A stretch of 64,000 bases of DNA from Enteractinococcus helveticum (GCF_001657475.1 NZ_LXEY01000017.1:114529-178528), one strand, 5' to 3'; positions 17,630 through 27,440 are shown, numbered from the stretch's first letter. The notes: generated from the letters alone by a model not told the origin. Translations and numbers: made by a program.

Positions 17630-17968
17630 ATGAAACCACCTGACCCATTTTTAGAAAACCTACAGCAGTTGGTACACTCTGTGACCTCGCTGCCGCCTGC
17701 TACAACCGAGCTCGAAGCTCTCCAACGCATCAGACGGATCGAACAATACAAGCGGGCAGTGACTGTTGTCCTCCTCAGTCTTATCCTGGAGAAATACGTG
17801 CCCTTGACCTCGATATCACGTGAACGTGCCGGCAGACTGATCACGTCATTCCTTCGGCCGCTATCAGACAAGCACTATGCACTCACACCGATGAGCGCCC
17901 ACCTGACGGCATCCCTATCTCGGGGATACTCCCGTTGGCTAAGCTTGTCCCATGGGCAATCGATATGA
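17630..17968 (+). CDS. Hypothetical protein, possibly a degenerate DUF222/HNH-endonuclease N-terminus
   Basis: A 112-residue open frame with no clear ribosome-binding site. Its first half (ELEALQRIRRIEQYKRAV) resembles the opening helix of actinobacterial DUF222 domains, which usually precede an HNH nuclease, but the expected following repeats are missing. It overlaps the next gene by 17 bases. If the resemblance is right this is a decayed fragment; otherwise it may not be a gene. Confidence 0.3.
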   Translation: MKPPDPFLENLQQLVHSVTSLPPATTELEALQRIRRIEQYKRAVTVVLLSLILEKYVPLTSISRERAGRLITSFLRPLSDKHYALTPMSAHLTASLSRGYSRWLSLSHGQSI

Positions 17969-18266
17969 CGCTTCAAAGTTCGACGAACTGACCGCTTGGG
18001 CCCAGCACGCGGCCGAGCAACTCCAGCTAAAACCGCTGACACAAGACGACGTCGACGCCGTACTCACGGCCGCTTCCCAAGCCTCAACCGGACTGGTGCG
18101 CTCCGCCGGGCCCGTTGCCATGTATCTGGCCGGCTTACTGGTCAGTACCGGGCAGGCTCCCGACGTCGCCACCGCGTGCCAGATGGTCGGCAGACTCATG
18201 GATATCCCCAGTCTGACCGCCGGAAACAACGGCGTCGAGCACACGGTCCAGGGCCTCTCCGACTGA
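17952..18266 (+). CDS. DUF6457-type small protein
   Basis: A 104-residue alpha-helical protein resembling the DUF6457 family: ELTAWAQHAAEQL at the start, a middle helix VDAVLTAASQASTGLVR, and VAMYLAGLLVSTG. Members of this family are usually encoded next to, or fused with, MobA-type nucleotidyltransferases in actinobacteria. Here the last 132 bases overlap the 3' end of the convergent mobA gene, whose own C-terminus shows a similar helical pattern. The role is unknown, perhaps in molybdopterin dinucleotide formation. Confidence 0.65.
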   Translation: MGNRYDASKFDELTAWAQHAAEQLQLKPLTQDDVDAVLTAASQASTGLVRSAGPVAMYLAGLLVSTGQAPDVATACQMVGRLMDIPSLTAGNNGVEHTVQGLSD

Positions 18267-19067
18267 TAACCCTTCTTGAGTCCCCGCTAATTGACCAGCC
18301 AAAAACGCTGCGACCGCAGGGTTCGCCTCCGACGGCGCATACTTCACCTTGCGAGCAAAATCCAAAATCTCAGCCGTCTGGCCAGGACTCAGCCCCGCAA
18401 CGCTCTGGCCATGCTCATCCTCGAACCGATCAACCGTGGCCAACAACGATTCTGGTACCGGGCGACCGTCTGCGGTCGTCACGGCACGTGCGAGATCATA
18501 GGGCGTATCAATATCGCGTAACTCATCCGGATCACACTCGACCAATTCCGGGGTCAGCCCCTTGAATAGCGCGCGCAGGGGTACCCCCGCAGGATCCCCG
18601 ACCTGCTCAAGTTGAGCTCGTAAAATTCTCTGCGGCCAGGCAGCGCATAGATACTGTAAATGTCCGGTGGCATCGACACAGCTGGCCACTTCCTCACCAT
18701 CAATCGCAGCCGCCACCAATTTCGACATCGTCGTTGAAGATAAGAACGGCAGATCCCCACCCAACAGGATGACGACCCCATCCGACGCCGGGATAGCATC
18801 CAAGGCTGCGGCCACACCGGCCAGCGGTCCCGAAAACGGGGGATCCTCCCGAACAACGTCAACCTGGTCCCGCGAGTTCGGTGACAGCCCGTCATCCGTC
18901 CCAGCGATGATTACCTGAGCCGATGGGGCTGCCGACCACAGTGTGGCTACCGTACGGTCAATGACGCTGCGGCCATCAATCAGGATGCCCGGCTTATGTC
19001 GTCCGCCCATCCGCGACGATCGCCCTCCGGTCAGAATAACGGCATGGACGGTGTGCTGTTCGTACAT
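18135..19067 (-). CDS. mobA: Molybdenum cofactor guanylyltransferase-like protein with C-terminal DUF6457-like domain
   Basis: A 310-residue protein. Residues 5-205 are a MobA/NTP-transferase domain: LTGGRSSRMGGRHK (nucleotide-binding loop), DPPFSGPLAGV, LLGGDLPFL with the metal-binding Asp, and ECDPDELRDIDTPYD. Residues 215-290 form a helical tail with ILDFARKVKYAPSEANPAVA, like DUF6457. MobA attaches GMP to Mo-molybdopterin to make the MGD cofactor needed by both FdhA and NarG in this window. The ATG at 19067 is preferred because GGGGG lies about 9 bases upstream; upstream in-frame ATGs at 19076 and 19106 have poorer SD context. It is divergent from narK. Confidence 0.85.
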   Translation of the reverse strand: MYEQHTVHAVILTGGRSSRMGGRHKPGILIDGRSVIDRTVATLWSAAPSAQVIIAGTDDGLSPNSRDQVDVVREDPPFSGPLAGVAAALDAIPASDGVVILLGGDLPFLSSTTMSKLVAAAIDGEEVASCVDATGHLQYLCAAWPQRILRAQLEQVGDPAGVPLRALFKGLTPELVECDPDELRDIDTPYDLARAVTTADGRPVPESLLATVDRFEDEHGQSVAGLSPGQTAEILDFARKVKYAPSEANPAVAAFLAGQLAGTQEGLSVGEALDRVLDAVVSGGQTGDIHESADHLARGGDVGSLPGTDQ

Positions 19068-19200
19068 GTTGAACATACCCCCGGGATCATCAAGGCGTTG
19101 AATCATCTATCCCAATAGCTATCTGTTCCTGACCTGCGATAGCGCTCAATGGAACCTGTGCAGTGGCTCATAACTATGTTAGCGTAACCCCATAACCGCG

Positions 19201-19231
19201 TGCATAGGCAGGAACGAGCTGCATAGGCAGG
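19201..19231 (+). repeat. 12-bp tandem direct repeat ahead of narK
   Basis: TGCATAGGCAGG occurs at 19201-19212 and again at 19220-19231, a 19-base period. The second copy forms or abuts the narK ribosome-binding site (ATG at 19240). It may arise from a local duplication or be a regulatory element. Confidence 0.6.
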
Positions 19232-19239
19232 GATGATCG

Positions 19240-20466
19240 ATGAACCACCCCGCGTCCACACCTACTACCGGAGCCCAGCGCACTACAGCGTTGGTTATGG
19301 CCACACTGGGCTTCGCCGTCAACTTCTGGGCCTGGTCATTGCTGAGCCCCCTGGGACCTATTTTCGTTGAGCAGGGCATTGTCGATGATGCCTCACTGCT
19401 AGTTGCCATCCCGGTGCTGGTCGGATCCCTGGGTCGTATCATCGTCGGAGCACTCACGGACCGCTTCGGTGGGCGACTCATGATGCCCACGATCTCTTTA
19501 CTGACCATCATCCCGGTGCTCTTCTTGGGTTTCGTCGGCCAATACACCTACAGCACATTACTCGTTGGCGGTTTCGTGCTCGGCATTGCCGGCACCTCCT
19601 TTGCCATCGGTGTCCCCTACGTCAATTCCTGGTTTCCCAAGGAACGCCGCGGAACAGCCACCGGCATCTACGGCATCGGCATGGGTGGCACCGCAATTGC
19701 CGCATTCACCACGGTGCCATTATTCGAACAAGGCGACGTCGTACCGTTCATTGTGACCGCTGCTGCCCTGTTGGTCTATGCACTCGCCGCATTGGCGTTG
19801 ATGAAGAACCACACGGACTGGCGACCCAGTGAACAGAATATCGGGCGCAAGATGGCCACCGTGATGAAACTGCCCTTCACCTGGCAGGCATGTTATCTCT
19901 ATGCCTTATCCTTTGGCGGGTACGTGGCGTTCTCCGTGTATCTGCCCACGTATCTGATGAACGCCTACGGACTAGAAGCCGGCGATGCCTCCCTGCGCAT
20001 GGCCGGCTTTGTTGTAGCAGCAGTCATTATGCGTCCAATCGGCGGGATGCTCTCGGATAAAATCGGCGCCATCATCACCCTGCTGTCTAGTTACATCATC
20101 GTGTTGCTGTGCGCACTGGCGTTGGCCACCAACCCCCGACTTGAAGGGCTGGGTACGGTGGCCTTCTTATTGATGGCGATTGGGCTGGGGCTGGGCTCCG
20201 GTGCCGTCTTCGCCCTGGTTGCTCAAGTTTCTGATCCACATCAAGTCGGCTCGATCACCGGGTTCGTCGGTGCCGCCGGCGGACTGGGCGGCTTCGTACC
20301 ACCGCTGCTCCTGGGTGGCCTGTGGATCGCAACCCAAGAGTATCGCTGGGGCCTGTTGCTGCTTGCTCTAGCCACCATCATTGCTGGACTCATGACCCTG
20401 TTAACCGCCCGTGGAATGCGGACGAAGAACGCAGCTGATACCGAAGAACAAAGGAGTATGGGATGA
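19240..20466 (+). CDS. narK: Nitrate/nitrite MFS transporter
   Basis: A 408-residue major facilitator protein with 12 predicted membrane helices. The N-terminal helix (LGFAVNFWAWSLLSPLGPIF) and the nitrate-signature-like regions GGTAIAAFTT and GAAGGLGGFVPPLLLG match the NarK/NasA nitrate-nitrite porter family. It imports nitrate and/or exports nitrite. The gene heads a tight operon: its TGA overlaps the narG ATG by four bases. Confidence 0.92.
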   Translation: MNHPASTPTTGAQRTTALVMATLGFAVNFWAWSLLSPLGPIFVEQGIVDDASLLVAIPVLVGSLGRIIVGALTDRFGGRLMMPTISLLTIIPVLFLGFVGQYTYSTLLVGGFVLGIAGTSFAIGVPYVNSWFPKERRGTATGIYGIGMGGTAIAAFTTVPLFEQGDVVPFIVTAAALLVYALAALALMKNHTDWRPSEQNIGRKMATVMKLPFTWQACYLYALSFGGYVAFSVYLPTYLMNAYGLEAGDASLRMAGFVVAAVIMRPIGGMLSDKIGAIITLLSSYIIVLLCALALATNPRLEGLGTVAFLLMAIGLGLGSGAVFALVAQVSDPHQVGSITGFVGAAGGLGGFVPPLLLGGLWIATQEYRWGLLLLALATIIAGLMTLLTARGMRTKNAADTEEQRSMG

Positions 20467-23400
20467 CCATCGACGACCGGGCTACCTCCCGAGACAAAGC
20501 TGCTGGCATCGATAATGCAGCCATGGATGCACTGGTCGGGGTGCGCAAAATCTTCTCCCGCAAGGCCGCCATTAGCCCGGACAACCGAGAAGTCCACTAC
20601 GACGGCGGACGACATGGCGACTCTTTCTATCGCAACCGCTGGGCCCACGACAAAGTCGTTCGCTCTACCCACGGAGTCAACTGCACCGGCTCGTGTTCCT
20701 GGAATGTCTACGTCAAAGACGGCCTGATCACCTGGGAAGCCCAAGCCACCGACTACCCGTCAGCCGGGCCCGATATGCCCGAATACGAACCACGCGGGTG
20801 TCCCCGCGGTGCGTCCTTCAGTTGGTACACCTACTCCCCAACGCGCGTGCGCTATCCCTATGTTCGTGCGGTATTGATGCAGATGTTCCGGCAGGCCAAA
20901 GCTGAGCATCGCGATCCGGTCGAAGCCTGGAAATCCATCGTCGAAGACCCAGAAAAAGCCCGCCGCTATAAATCTGCGCGCGGCAAAGGTGGCCTCGTCA
21001 GAGCAACCTGGGACGAAGTGGTCGAGCTCGTCGCCGCCGCCTACGTGTACACGGTCAAGTATCTGGGTCCAGACCGGACCACCGGGTTCTCCCCGATCCC
21101 AGCCATGAGTCCTGTCTCGTTCTCCTCGGGCGCACGCTTCCACCAGCTGATCGGCGGCAGCATGCTGTCCTTTTACGACTGGTATGCGGATCTACCACCG
21201 GCATCACCTCAAGTCTTCGGTGACCAGACCGATGTTCCTGAATCCGGTGACTGGTTCAACGCCAGCTATCTGATGATGTGGGGCTCGAACGTACCACTGA
21301 CCAGAACGCCCGATGCTCACTGGATGGCCGAAGCACGCTACCGCGGCCAAAAAGTCATCGCGGTGAGCCCCGACTATGCCGAGAACGTGAAGTTCGCTGA
21401 CGAATGGCTGGCACCGGCCACCGGGACCGACGGGGCACTGGCCATGGCCATGGGGCACGTCATTCTCAAAGAATTCTTCGTCGAAGACACCACCGAGTAC
21501 TTCGACGGTTACGTCAAGAAATACACCGACCTCCCCTTCTTGGTCGAACTCACCGCGAACGAGTTGGGCCAATACTCCGCCGGTAAGTTCATCGTGGCTA
21601 CCGATCTGGCCGAGGGCATCTCCAAAGAATCCACCACCGAACACGCAGTGTTTAAACCAGTCATGTGGGACGCCGCCACCGATGCGCCGGCCGTGCCCAA
21701 CGGTACGTTAGGTCACCGTTTCAGTGATGACGGTGAAGGCCGTTGGAATCTTGATCTCGGGGACATCCAACCAGCCATGACGCTGCTGGGTGCGGCCGAG
21801 GGCACCGCGGAAATTGCGCTTCCTCGTTTTGATACCGCCGACCAAGGCGACATCGATACCATCATGCGCGGAGTGCCCTACCGGACCCTGGCCGATGGTC
21901 GGAAAGTCACCACGGTCTTTGACCTACTGCTGGCAGAATACGGCGTCGGACGAGACGGACTGCCTGGCCACTGGCCGGCCGGACTCGACGATGCTGAGAG
22001 TCCCAACACCCCCGCCTGGCAGGAACGCATCACCGGGGTCCCCGGCGAAGCGGCTGCTCGCATCGCCCGCGAATTCGCCCAAAACGCGCGAGATTCCAAG
22101 GGCCGGTCCATGATCATCATGGGGGCTGGCACCAACCACTGGTTCCACTCAGACCAGACCTACCGAACATTTTTGACCCTGACCAACCTGTGCGGCACCC
22201 AAGGTGTCAACGGTGGCGGGTGGGCACACTACGTCGGACAGGAAAAGATCCGCCCCTTCACCGGCTGGATCCACCTGGCCAATGCCCTGGACTGGGCACA
22301 ACCGCCACGGCAAATGACGCAAACCACGTATTGGTATATGCACACCAACCAGTGGCGCTATGACCAATTCGGTGCCGATAAGTTGGCTGCCCGCGCGGGT
22401 AAGGGCAAATTCGCCGGAATGACCACCGCCGACGCGGTGGCCCTGTCGACCCGTTTGGGTTGGCAACCGTTCTACCCGTCCTTTGATCGCAACCCGTTAG
22501 ACATTGCCGATGAGGCTCACGCCGCAGGCAAAACGGCTGCCGACCACATCGTCGATGAGCTGAAGGCCGACCGGTTGCGCTTCGCCGCAGAAGATCCGGA
22601 CGCAGAAAATAATTATCCACGGATCTGGTCCATGTGGCGTGCCAACACCCTGGCGTCCTCGGCCAAGGGGGAACAGTACTTTTTCAAACACCTGCTGGGC
22701 GTGGATAACACCGTCAGCGCCGAAGAGACCCCGGAACATCTCCGTCCCCGAGATGTGGAATGGCGAGAAGACGCACCCATCGGCAAGATCGATTTGATGT
22801 TGACCCTCGACTTCCGGATGACGACCTCAACCCTGCACAGCGACGTCGTGCTGCCAGCAGCAACCTGGTATGAGAAACACGATTTATCGACCACCGATAT
22901 GCACCCGTTCGTCAACACGTTCAACCCGGCGATTTCTACTCCGTGGCAGTCCCGCAATGACTGGGATATTTGGGCAACCATTGCCGAGAAATTCTCGGAT
23001 TTAGCCAAAACACACCTGGGGACTCGGACCGACGTCGTTGCCCAACCGCTCCAACATGACACCCCGGATGCGCTGAACACGCCCCATGGGAAAGTGCTGG
23101 ACTGGAAATTCGGTGAATGTGAACCGATCCCCGGCCAAACCATGCCCAAACTGGTCGAGGTGGAACGTGATTACACCGCAATCTATGACAAATACACCAC
23201 GATTGGTCCGCTGCTTGAAGAAAAAGGGATGACCACTCGCGGCATCAACTACGACGTCAAACACCACGTGGAACGACTCCGGTCCATCAACGGCACCGCA
23301 AGGAGTGGTGCCGGAGCCGGCCAACCGCTCATCAAAACCGATCTGCAGGCAGCCGACTATATTCTGGGCTTATCGGGTACGACCAATGGGCTCATGGCCA

Positions 23401-24203
23401 CCGAGGGATTTGCGCATCTGGAACGTCGCACCGGGCAGCAACTCCAGGATCTCTCTGCTGAGCATGAAGGCAAGCTGGTTTCTTTCGAAGATGCTAAAGC
23501 CGCCCCCGTGCCGGTGATCACCTCACCGGAATGGTCCGGATCAGAGACCGGTGGGCGACGGTACTCACCGTTTACCATCAACGTCGAACGGCTGAAACCA
23601 TGGCACACGCTGACCGGTCGGATGCATTTCTATATCGATCATGACTGGTTCATTGAAATGGGCGACGCGCTGCCAACATTTAGGCCACCGTTGGATATGA
23701 ATGCCTTATTCAACGAACCGGCAATCGGTGAAACCGATGGCACAAACATCACCGTGCGTTACCTGACCCCGCATAATAAGTGGGCCATCCACACGATGTA
23801 CCAGGAAAACTTCTTCATGATGACCCTGGGACGCGGCGGTCAGACCATTTGGATGAGTGTTGAAGATGCCGAAGCCGTTGGCATCAAAGACAACGACTGG
23901 ATCGAAGCGGTCAACCGCAATGGCGTGGTCGCAGCCCGGGCAATCGTCTCCCACCGCATGCCCAAGGGCACCGCTTTTATGCACCACGCCCAGGAGCGCA
24001 CCGTCAATACGCCAATCTCGGAAACCTCCGGGCAACGCGGCGGTGTCCATAACTCGTTGACCAGGATCATGATCAAACCAACCCACCTGGTCGGTGGGTA
24101 TGCGAACATGTCGTTTGCTTTCAACTATTACGGTCCGACCGGGAATCAACGTGATGAGATCACGGTGATTCGTCGTCGGAATAACCAGAACGTCGAGTAC
24201 TGA
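20463..24203 (+). CDS. narG: Respiratory nitrate reductase alpha subunit
   Basis: A 1246-residue bis-MGD molybdoenzyme, normal length for NarG. The N-terminal FS0 cluster motif HGVNCTGSCSW (His plus Cys ligands) with the later Cys in PRGCPRGASF is at about residues 62-115. GDQTDVPESGDWFN contains the Asp that ligands Mo in NarG. The C-terminal molydopterin-binding domain has LTGRMHFYIDHDW. No Tat signal is seen, as expected for the cytoplasmic NarG. It reduces nitrate to nitrite with electrons passed from NarH. The cofactor guanylyltransferase gene lies just upstream. Confidence 0.97.
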   Translation: MTIDDRATSRDKAAGIDNAAMDALVGVRKIFSRKAAISPDNREVHYDGGRHGDSFYRNRWAHDKVVRSTHGVNCTGSCSWNVYVKDGLITWEAQATDYPSAGPDMPEYEPRGCPRGASFSWYTYSPTRVRYPYVRAVLMQMFRQAKAEHRDPVEAWKSIVEDPEKARRYKSARGKGGLVRATWDEVVELVAAAYVYTVKYLGPDRTTGFSPIPAMSPVSFSSGARFHQLIGGSMLSFYDWYADLPPASPQVFGDQTDVPESGDWFNASYLMMWGSNVPLTRTPDAHWMAEARYRGQKVIAVSPDYAENVKFADEWLAPATGTDGALAMAMGHVILKEFFVEDTTEYFDGYVKKYTDLPFLVELTANELGQYSAGKFIVATDLAEGISKESTTEHAVFKPVMWDAATDAPAVPNGTLGHRFSDDGEGRWNLDLGDIQPAMTLLGAAEGTAEIALPRFDTADQGDIDTIMRGVPYRTLADGRKVTTVFDLLLAEYGVGRDGLPGHWPAGLDDAESPNTPAWQERITGVPGEAAARIAREFAQNARDSKGRSMIIMGAGTNHWFHSDQTYRTFLTLTNLCGTQGVNGGGWAHYVGQEKIRPFTGWIHLANALDWAQPPRQMTQTTYWYMHTNQWRYDQFGADKLAARAGKGKFAGMTTADAVALSTRLGWQPFYPSFDRNPLDIADEAHAAGKTAADHIVDELKADRLRFAAEDPDAENNYPRIWSMWRANTLASSAKGEQYFFKHLLGVDNTVSAEETPEHLRPRDVEWREDAPIGKIDLMLTLDFRMTTSTLHSDVVLPAATWYEKHDLSTTDMHPFVNTFNPAISTPWQSRNDWDIWATIAEKFSDLAKTHLGTRTDVVAQPLQHDTPDALNTPHGKVLDWKFGECEPIPGQTMPKLVEVERDYTAIYDKYTTIGPLLEEKGMTTRGINYDVKHHVERLRSINGTARSGAGAGQPLIKTDLQAADYILGLSGTTNGLMATEGFAHLERRTGQQLQDLSAEHEGKLVSFEDAKAAPVPVITSPEWSGSETGGRRYSPFTINVERLKPWHTLTGRMHFYIDHDWFIEMGDALPTFRPPLDMNALFNEPAIGETDGTNITVRYLTPHNKWAIHTMYQENFFMMTLGRGGQTIWMSVEDAEAVGIKDNDWIEAVNRNGVVAARAIVSHRMPKGTAFMHHAQERTVNTPISETSGQRGGVHNSLTRIMIKPTHLVGGYANMSFAFNYYGPTGNQRDEITVIRRRNNQNVEY

Positions 24204-24215
24204 GAGGGAATCGCA

Positions 24216-25820
24216 ATGAGGGTAATGGCGCAGATGGCAATGGTGATGAATCTCGACAAGTGCATCGGGTGTCACACCTGTTCGGTGACCTGTAAGCAGG
24301 CCTGGACCAACCGCAAAGGTACCGAGTACGTCTGGTTTAACAACGTTGAGACGCGGCCAGGTCAGGGCTATCCCCGGGGCTATGAGGACCAAGAAAAGTG
24401 GCAGGGCGGTTGGGCGCTGTCCAAACGCGGCAAACTCAAACTAAAATCCGGTGGCAAATGGGCAAAGCTAGCCAGCATCTTCTCCAACCCGAAGCTTCCA
24501 GGGATCGAGGACTACTACGAACCCTGGTCCTATGAATACGAGAACCTGCTCAATGCCCCCGCACAGAAACACATCCCGACCGCCCCACCAAAATCCCTGT
24601 TGACCGGGGAACGGATGAATATCGAATGGTCCGCCAACTGGGATGATGACCTGGGCGGAACCTATGCTAATAAAGACAAAGACCCGATGCTCAAGGGCAT
24701 CGAAGACAAGGTGAAGTTGGAATTTGAAGATACCTTCATGTTCTATCTGCCCCGCATCTGCGAACACTGTCTGAACCCTTCGTGTGCTGCCTCGTGTCCC
24801 TCGGGCGCGATCTATAAGCGCAGCGAAGACGGCATCGTCTTGGTGGATCAGGAACGCTGCCGCGGCTGGCGATTCTGTGTCTCAGGTTGCCCGTATAAGA
24901 AAATCTATTTCAACCACAAAACCGGTAAAGCCGAGAAATGTACGTTCTGCTACCCACGCATCGAACACGGCGAACCGACCGTGTGTGCCGAGACCTGTGT
25001 AGGACGTCTGCGTTACATCGGCCTGGTCTTCTACGACGCCGATCGAGTCACCGAAGCCGCAGCAACCCCCAATGATCAGGACCTCTACGAAGCACAAAAA
25101 GACCTGATCCTGGATCCATTCGACCCAGAGGTCATGGAAAACGCCGAAGCCTCGGGTATTCCATACGACTGGATCGTGGGCGCTCAAAACTCACCAATCT
25201 ATAAACTCATCAAAGAATACGAAGTCGCCCTCCCATTGCATCCGGAATACCGCACGATGCCCATGGTCTGGTACATCCCGCCGCTGTCCCCCATCGTGGA
25301 TATCGTTGCCGACACCGGATACGACGCCGAAGATGCTGGCAACCTGTTTGGTGCCATCGACGAGCTGCGCATCCCCATCGAATACTTAGCCAATCTGTTC
25401 ACCGCAGGTGATGTCGATATCGTGGCTGATGTGCTGCGCAAAATGGCGGCCATGCGCTCCTATATGCGCGATATCAACCTAGACAATGCCCCCGACGAGT
25501 CCATCGCCCATGCTGTGGGCATGGACGGTCAGACCATGCAAGACATGTATAGACTGCTGGCCTTAGCTAAATACGATGAGCGCTACGTCATTCCCGCCGG
25601 ACACTCCGAATCGGCTCACGATCTGGAAGCCATTGGCAGCGATTGTCCGCTGAACTTTGACGGCGGACCCGGTATGGAAGACATTCCCGGTGCTGCTGGT
25701 AATGCTGACAAATTTGTTGGTCCCGGCGATAAGGAGCACCTGAAAGGTCGCTTCAACCTATTCAACTGGGACGGCAAAGGCAGACCCCCGGGCCTGTTCC
25801 CAGAGCCGAGGGGAGCGTAA
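24216..25820 (+). CDS. narH: Respiratory nitrate reductase beta subunit
   Basis: A 534-residue Fe-S protein of usual NarH length. Four Cys groups are seen: CIGCHTCSVTCK near residue 16, CEHCLNPSCAASCP, CRGWRFCVSGCP (the Trp replaces one Cys, giving the [3Fe-4S] cluster) and CTFCYPRIEHGEPTVCAETC. It links NarG with the haem subunit NarI. GAGAGGG precedes the ATG, 12 bases after narG. Confidence 0.97.
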   Translation: MRVMAQMAMVMNLDKCIGCHTCSVTCKQAWTNRKGTEYVWFNNVETRPGQGYPRGYEDQEKWQGGWALSKRGKLKLKSGGKWAKLASIFSNPKLPGIEDYYEPWSYEYENLLNAPAQKHIPTAPPKSLLTGERMNIEWSANWDDDLGGTYANKDKDPMLKGIEDKVKLEFEDTFMFYLPRICEHCLNPSCAASCPSGAIYKRSEDGIVLVDQERCRGWRFCVSGCPYKKIYFNHKTGKAEKCTFCYPRIEHGEPTVCAETCVGRLRYIGLVFYDADRVTEAAATPNDQDLYEAQKDLILDPFDPEVMENAEASGIPYDWIVGAQNSPIYKLIKEYEVALPLHPEYRTMPMVWYIPPLSPIVDIVADTGYDAEDAGNLFGAIDELRIPIEYLANLFTAGDVDIVADVLRKMAAMRSYMRDINLDNAPDESIAHAVGMDGQTMQDMYRLLALAKYDERYVIPAGHSESAHDLEAIGSDCPLNFDGGPGMEDIPGAAGNADKFVGPGDKEHLKGRFNLFNWDGKGRPPGLFPEPRGA

Positions 25821-25826
25821 GCAGCC

Positions 25827-26621
25827 ATGGTTTCCCCACTCAACCTCCTTGACCTGAAAAAGAAAAAGCGCACTAAGACGCAAGGCACCCTGGATACTCA
25901 GGTGCCGCTGACCGATGATCAGGTCCGTGCTGCATGGACTGCCGCCTCCTGGCTGATCGATTACCCCGGCGACGAGCTGGTGGAGCGGTTGCCCCTCCTA
26001 GAACGGGTGATCGCAGGCCTGCCGGATCGACCTCGGCAAGGGCTCCAGGACTTGATTACGGCCCTGGACACCGGCGATATCATTGATCTACGCAGTGACT
26101 ATGTCGAGACTTTCGACACCCGGCGTCGCGGATGTTTATATCTGACGTACTTTTCCAACGGCGACACTCGCCGTCGAGGCATGGCACTGCTAAAAATTAA
26201 AGACCAGTATCGCAACGCTGGTTTGGAAGTCTCCGACGACGAACTGCCCGACCATCTGACCTATGTCTTGGAATTTGGTGCAGGCCACAGCCTGGTAGAA
26301 GCAGCAAACATCCTCACGACCAACCGTGCTGGTCTAGAACTACTGCGGCTTCACCTAGAAGAGCAGGAATCCGTCTGGCACGGTGCCATCGATGCCGTGT
26401 GCGCCACACTGCCCGCCCTGCAGGGGCCCGATATCGAAGCGGTTCAAAAGCTCGCCGCCGAAGGGCCCGAGGATGAACTGGTGGGACTGGGTGGTTACGG
26501 TGACGGTTCCGAAGACATGCCGCCCATGGATATGACCCCGTATGCGACCTCACCACCGCCACAATCGCCCGCCGGCAAAACCTTTATACCGCTGGATAGT
26601 CTGAAGGGACGAAGCTCATGA
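25827..26621 (+). CDS. narJ: Nitrate reductase molybdenum cofactor assembly chaperone
   Basis: A 264-residue TorD/NarJ-family chaperone. The core (residues 30-210) shows WLIDYPGDEL and YVETFDTRRRGCLYLTYF, a NarJ signature. The basic N-terminal segment LKKKKRTKTQG and the Pro-rich tail are beyond the conserved core. It binds immature NarG and helps Mo cofactor insertion. The stop overlaps narI by four bases. Confidence 0.95.
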   Translation: MVSPLNLLDLKKKKRTKTQGTLDTQVPLTDDQVRAAWTAASWLIDYPGDELVERLPLLERVIAGLPDRPRQGLQDLITALDTGDIIDLRSDYVETFDTRRRGCLYLTYFSNGDTRRRGMALLKIKDQYRNAGLEVSDDELPDHLTYVLEFGAGHSLVEAANILTTNRAGLELLRLHLEEQESVWHGAIDAVCATLPALQGPDIEAVQKLAAEGPEDELVGLGGYGDGSEDMPPMDMTPYATSPPPQSPAGKTFIPLDSLKGRSS

Positions 26622-27349
26622 CCTCACCAACTGCGTGGCACACCTTTTTGTGGGTGATCATCCCCTATCTGGCTCTGGCCAGTTTTATTCTCGGGCACAT
26701 CTGGCGGTACCGCTATGACAAATTCGGTTGGACGACGCGCTCATCCCAGATTTATGAATCCAAATTGCTGCGGATCGGCTCGCCCATGTTCCACTACGGC
26801 ATCATCTTCGTGTTCCTTGGACATGTGATCGGCCTTGGGGTCCCCAAATCCTGGACCGAAGCAGTAGGCCTCACCGATGCCTGGTACCACCTGATGGCAA
26901 TCACCGTCGGGCTGGCAGCAGCCATCGCAACGGTCGGTGGGCTGGCGATCCTGATCTACCGGCGACGCAGCAATAATCGCGTCTTCGGGGAGACCACCAA
27001 ACTGGATAAGCTGATGTACCTGATGCTGGCCATCACTATTCTGGCCGGCACTTATGCAACCATCTTCGAAAGCGCCCTGGGCCACTATGACTACCGCGAA
27101 GGCATCTCTATTTGGTTCCGCCAGTTCTGGACACTGCAACCCGATGTCATGCTGATGGCCGCAGCTCCCCCGGGCTTCCAGATCCACGTCATCTCGGCAA
27201 TCCTGCTGTTTGCTGTCTGGCCGTTTACCCGCCTCGTCCACGTGTTCACGGTGCCGCTGGGCTATATCACCCGGCCCTACATCGTCTACCGCAGCAAGGA
27301 CCAGCTGCGTCAACCCCAGCGCCGCGGATGGGAACAGATCGACTTCTGA
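26618..27349 (+). CDS. narI: Respiratory nitrate reductase gamma subunit (cytochrome b)
   Basis: A 243-residue membrane protein with five hydrophobic helices. Haem-ligand histidines are visible in FHYGIIFVFLGHVIG (helix 2) and in IHVISAILLFAVWPFTRLVHVF (helix 5). It oxidises menaquinol and feeds NarH. Last gene of the nar operon; a short hairpin with a T tract follows at 27397. Confidence 0.96.
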   Translation: MTSPTAWHTFLWVIIPYLALASFILGHIWRYRYDKFGWTTRSSQIYESKLLRIGSPMFHYGIIFVFLGHVIGLGVPKSWTEAVGLTDAWYHLMAITVGLAAAIATVGGLAILIYRRRSNNRVFGETTKLDKLMYLMLAITILAGTYATIFESALGHYDYREGISIWFRQFWTLQPDVMLMAAAPPGFQIHVISAILLFAVWPFTRLVHVFTVPLGYITRPYIVYRSKDQLRQPQRRGWEQIDF

Positions 27350-27396
27350 TGTGCAGCATGCAACTGCCTATACCAAACCGCATTCGCCATGCCATA

Positions 27397-27418
27397 CACT
27401 GTCCAACAGTGCCCTTTT
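27397..27418 (+). terminator. Weak terminator after narI
   Basis: CACTGT (27397-27402) pairs with ACAGTG (27406-27411) around a three-base loop, followed by CCCTTTT. The stem is short, so it may only partly stop transcription into the thioesterase gene. Confidence 0.4.
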
Positions 27419-27440
27419 AGCCTTTGGAAAGTAGCGTGAC

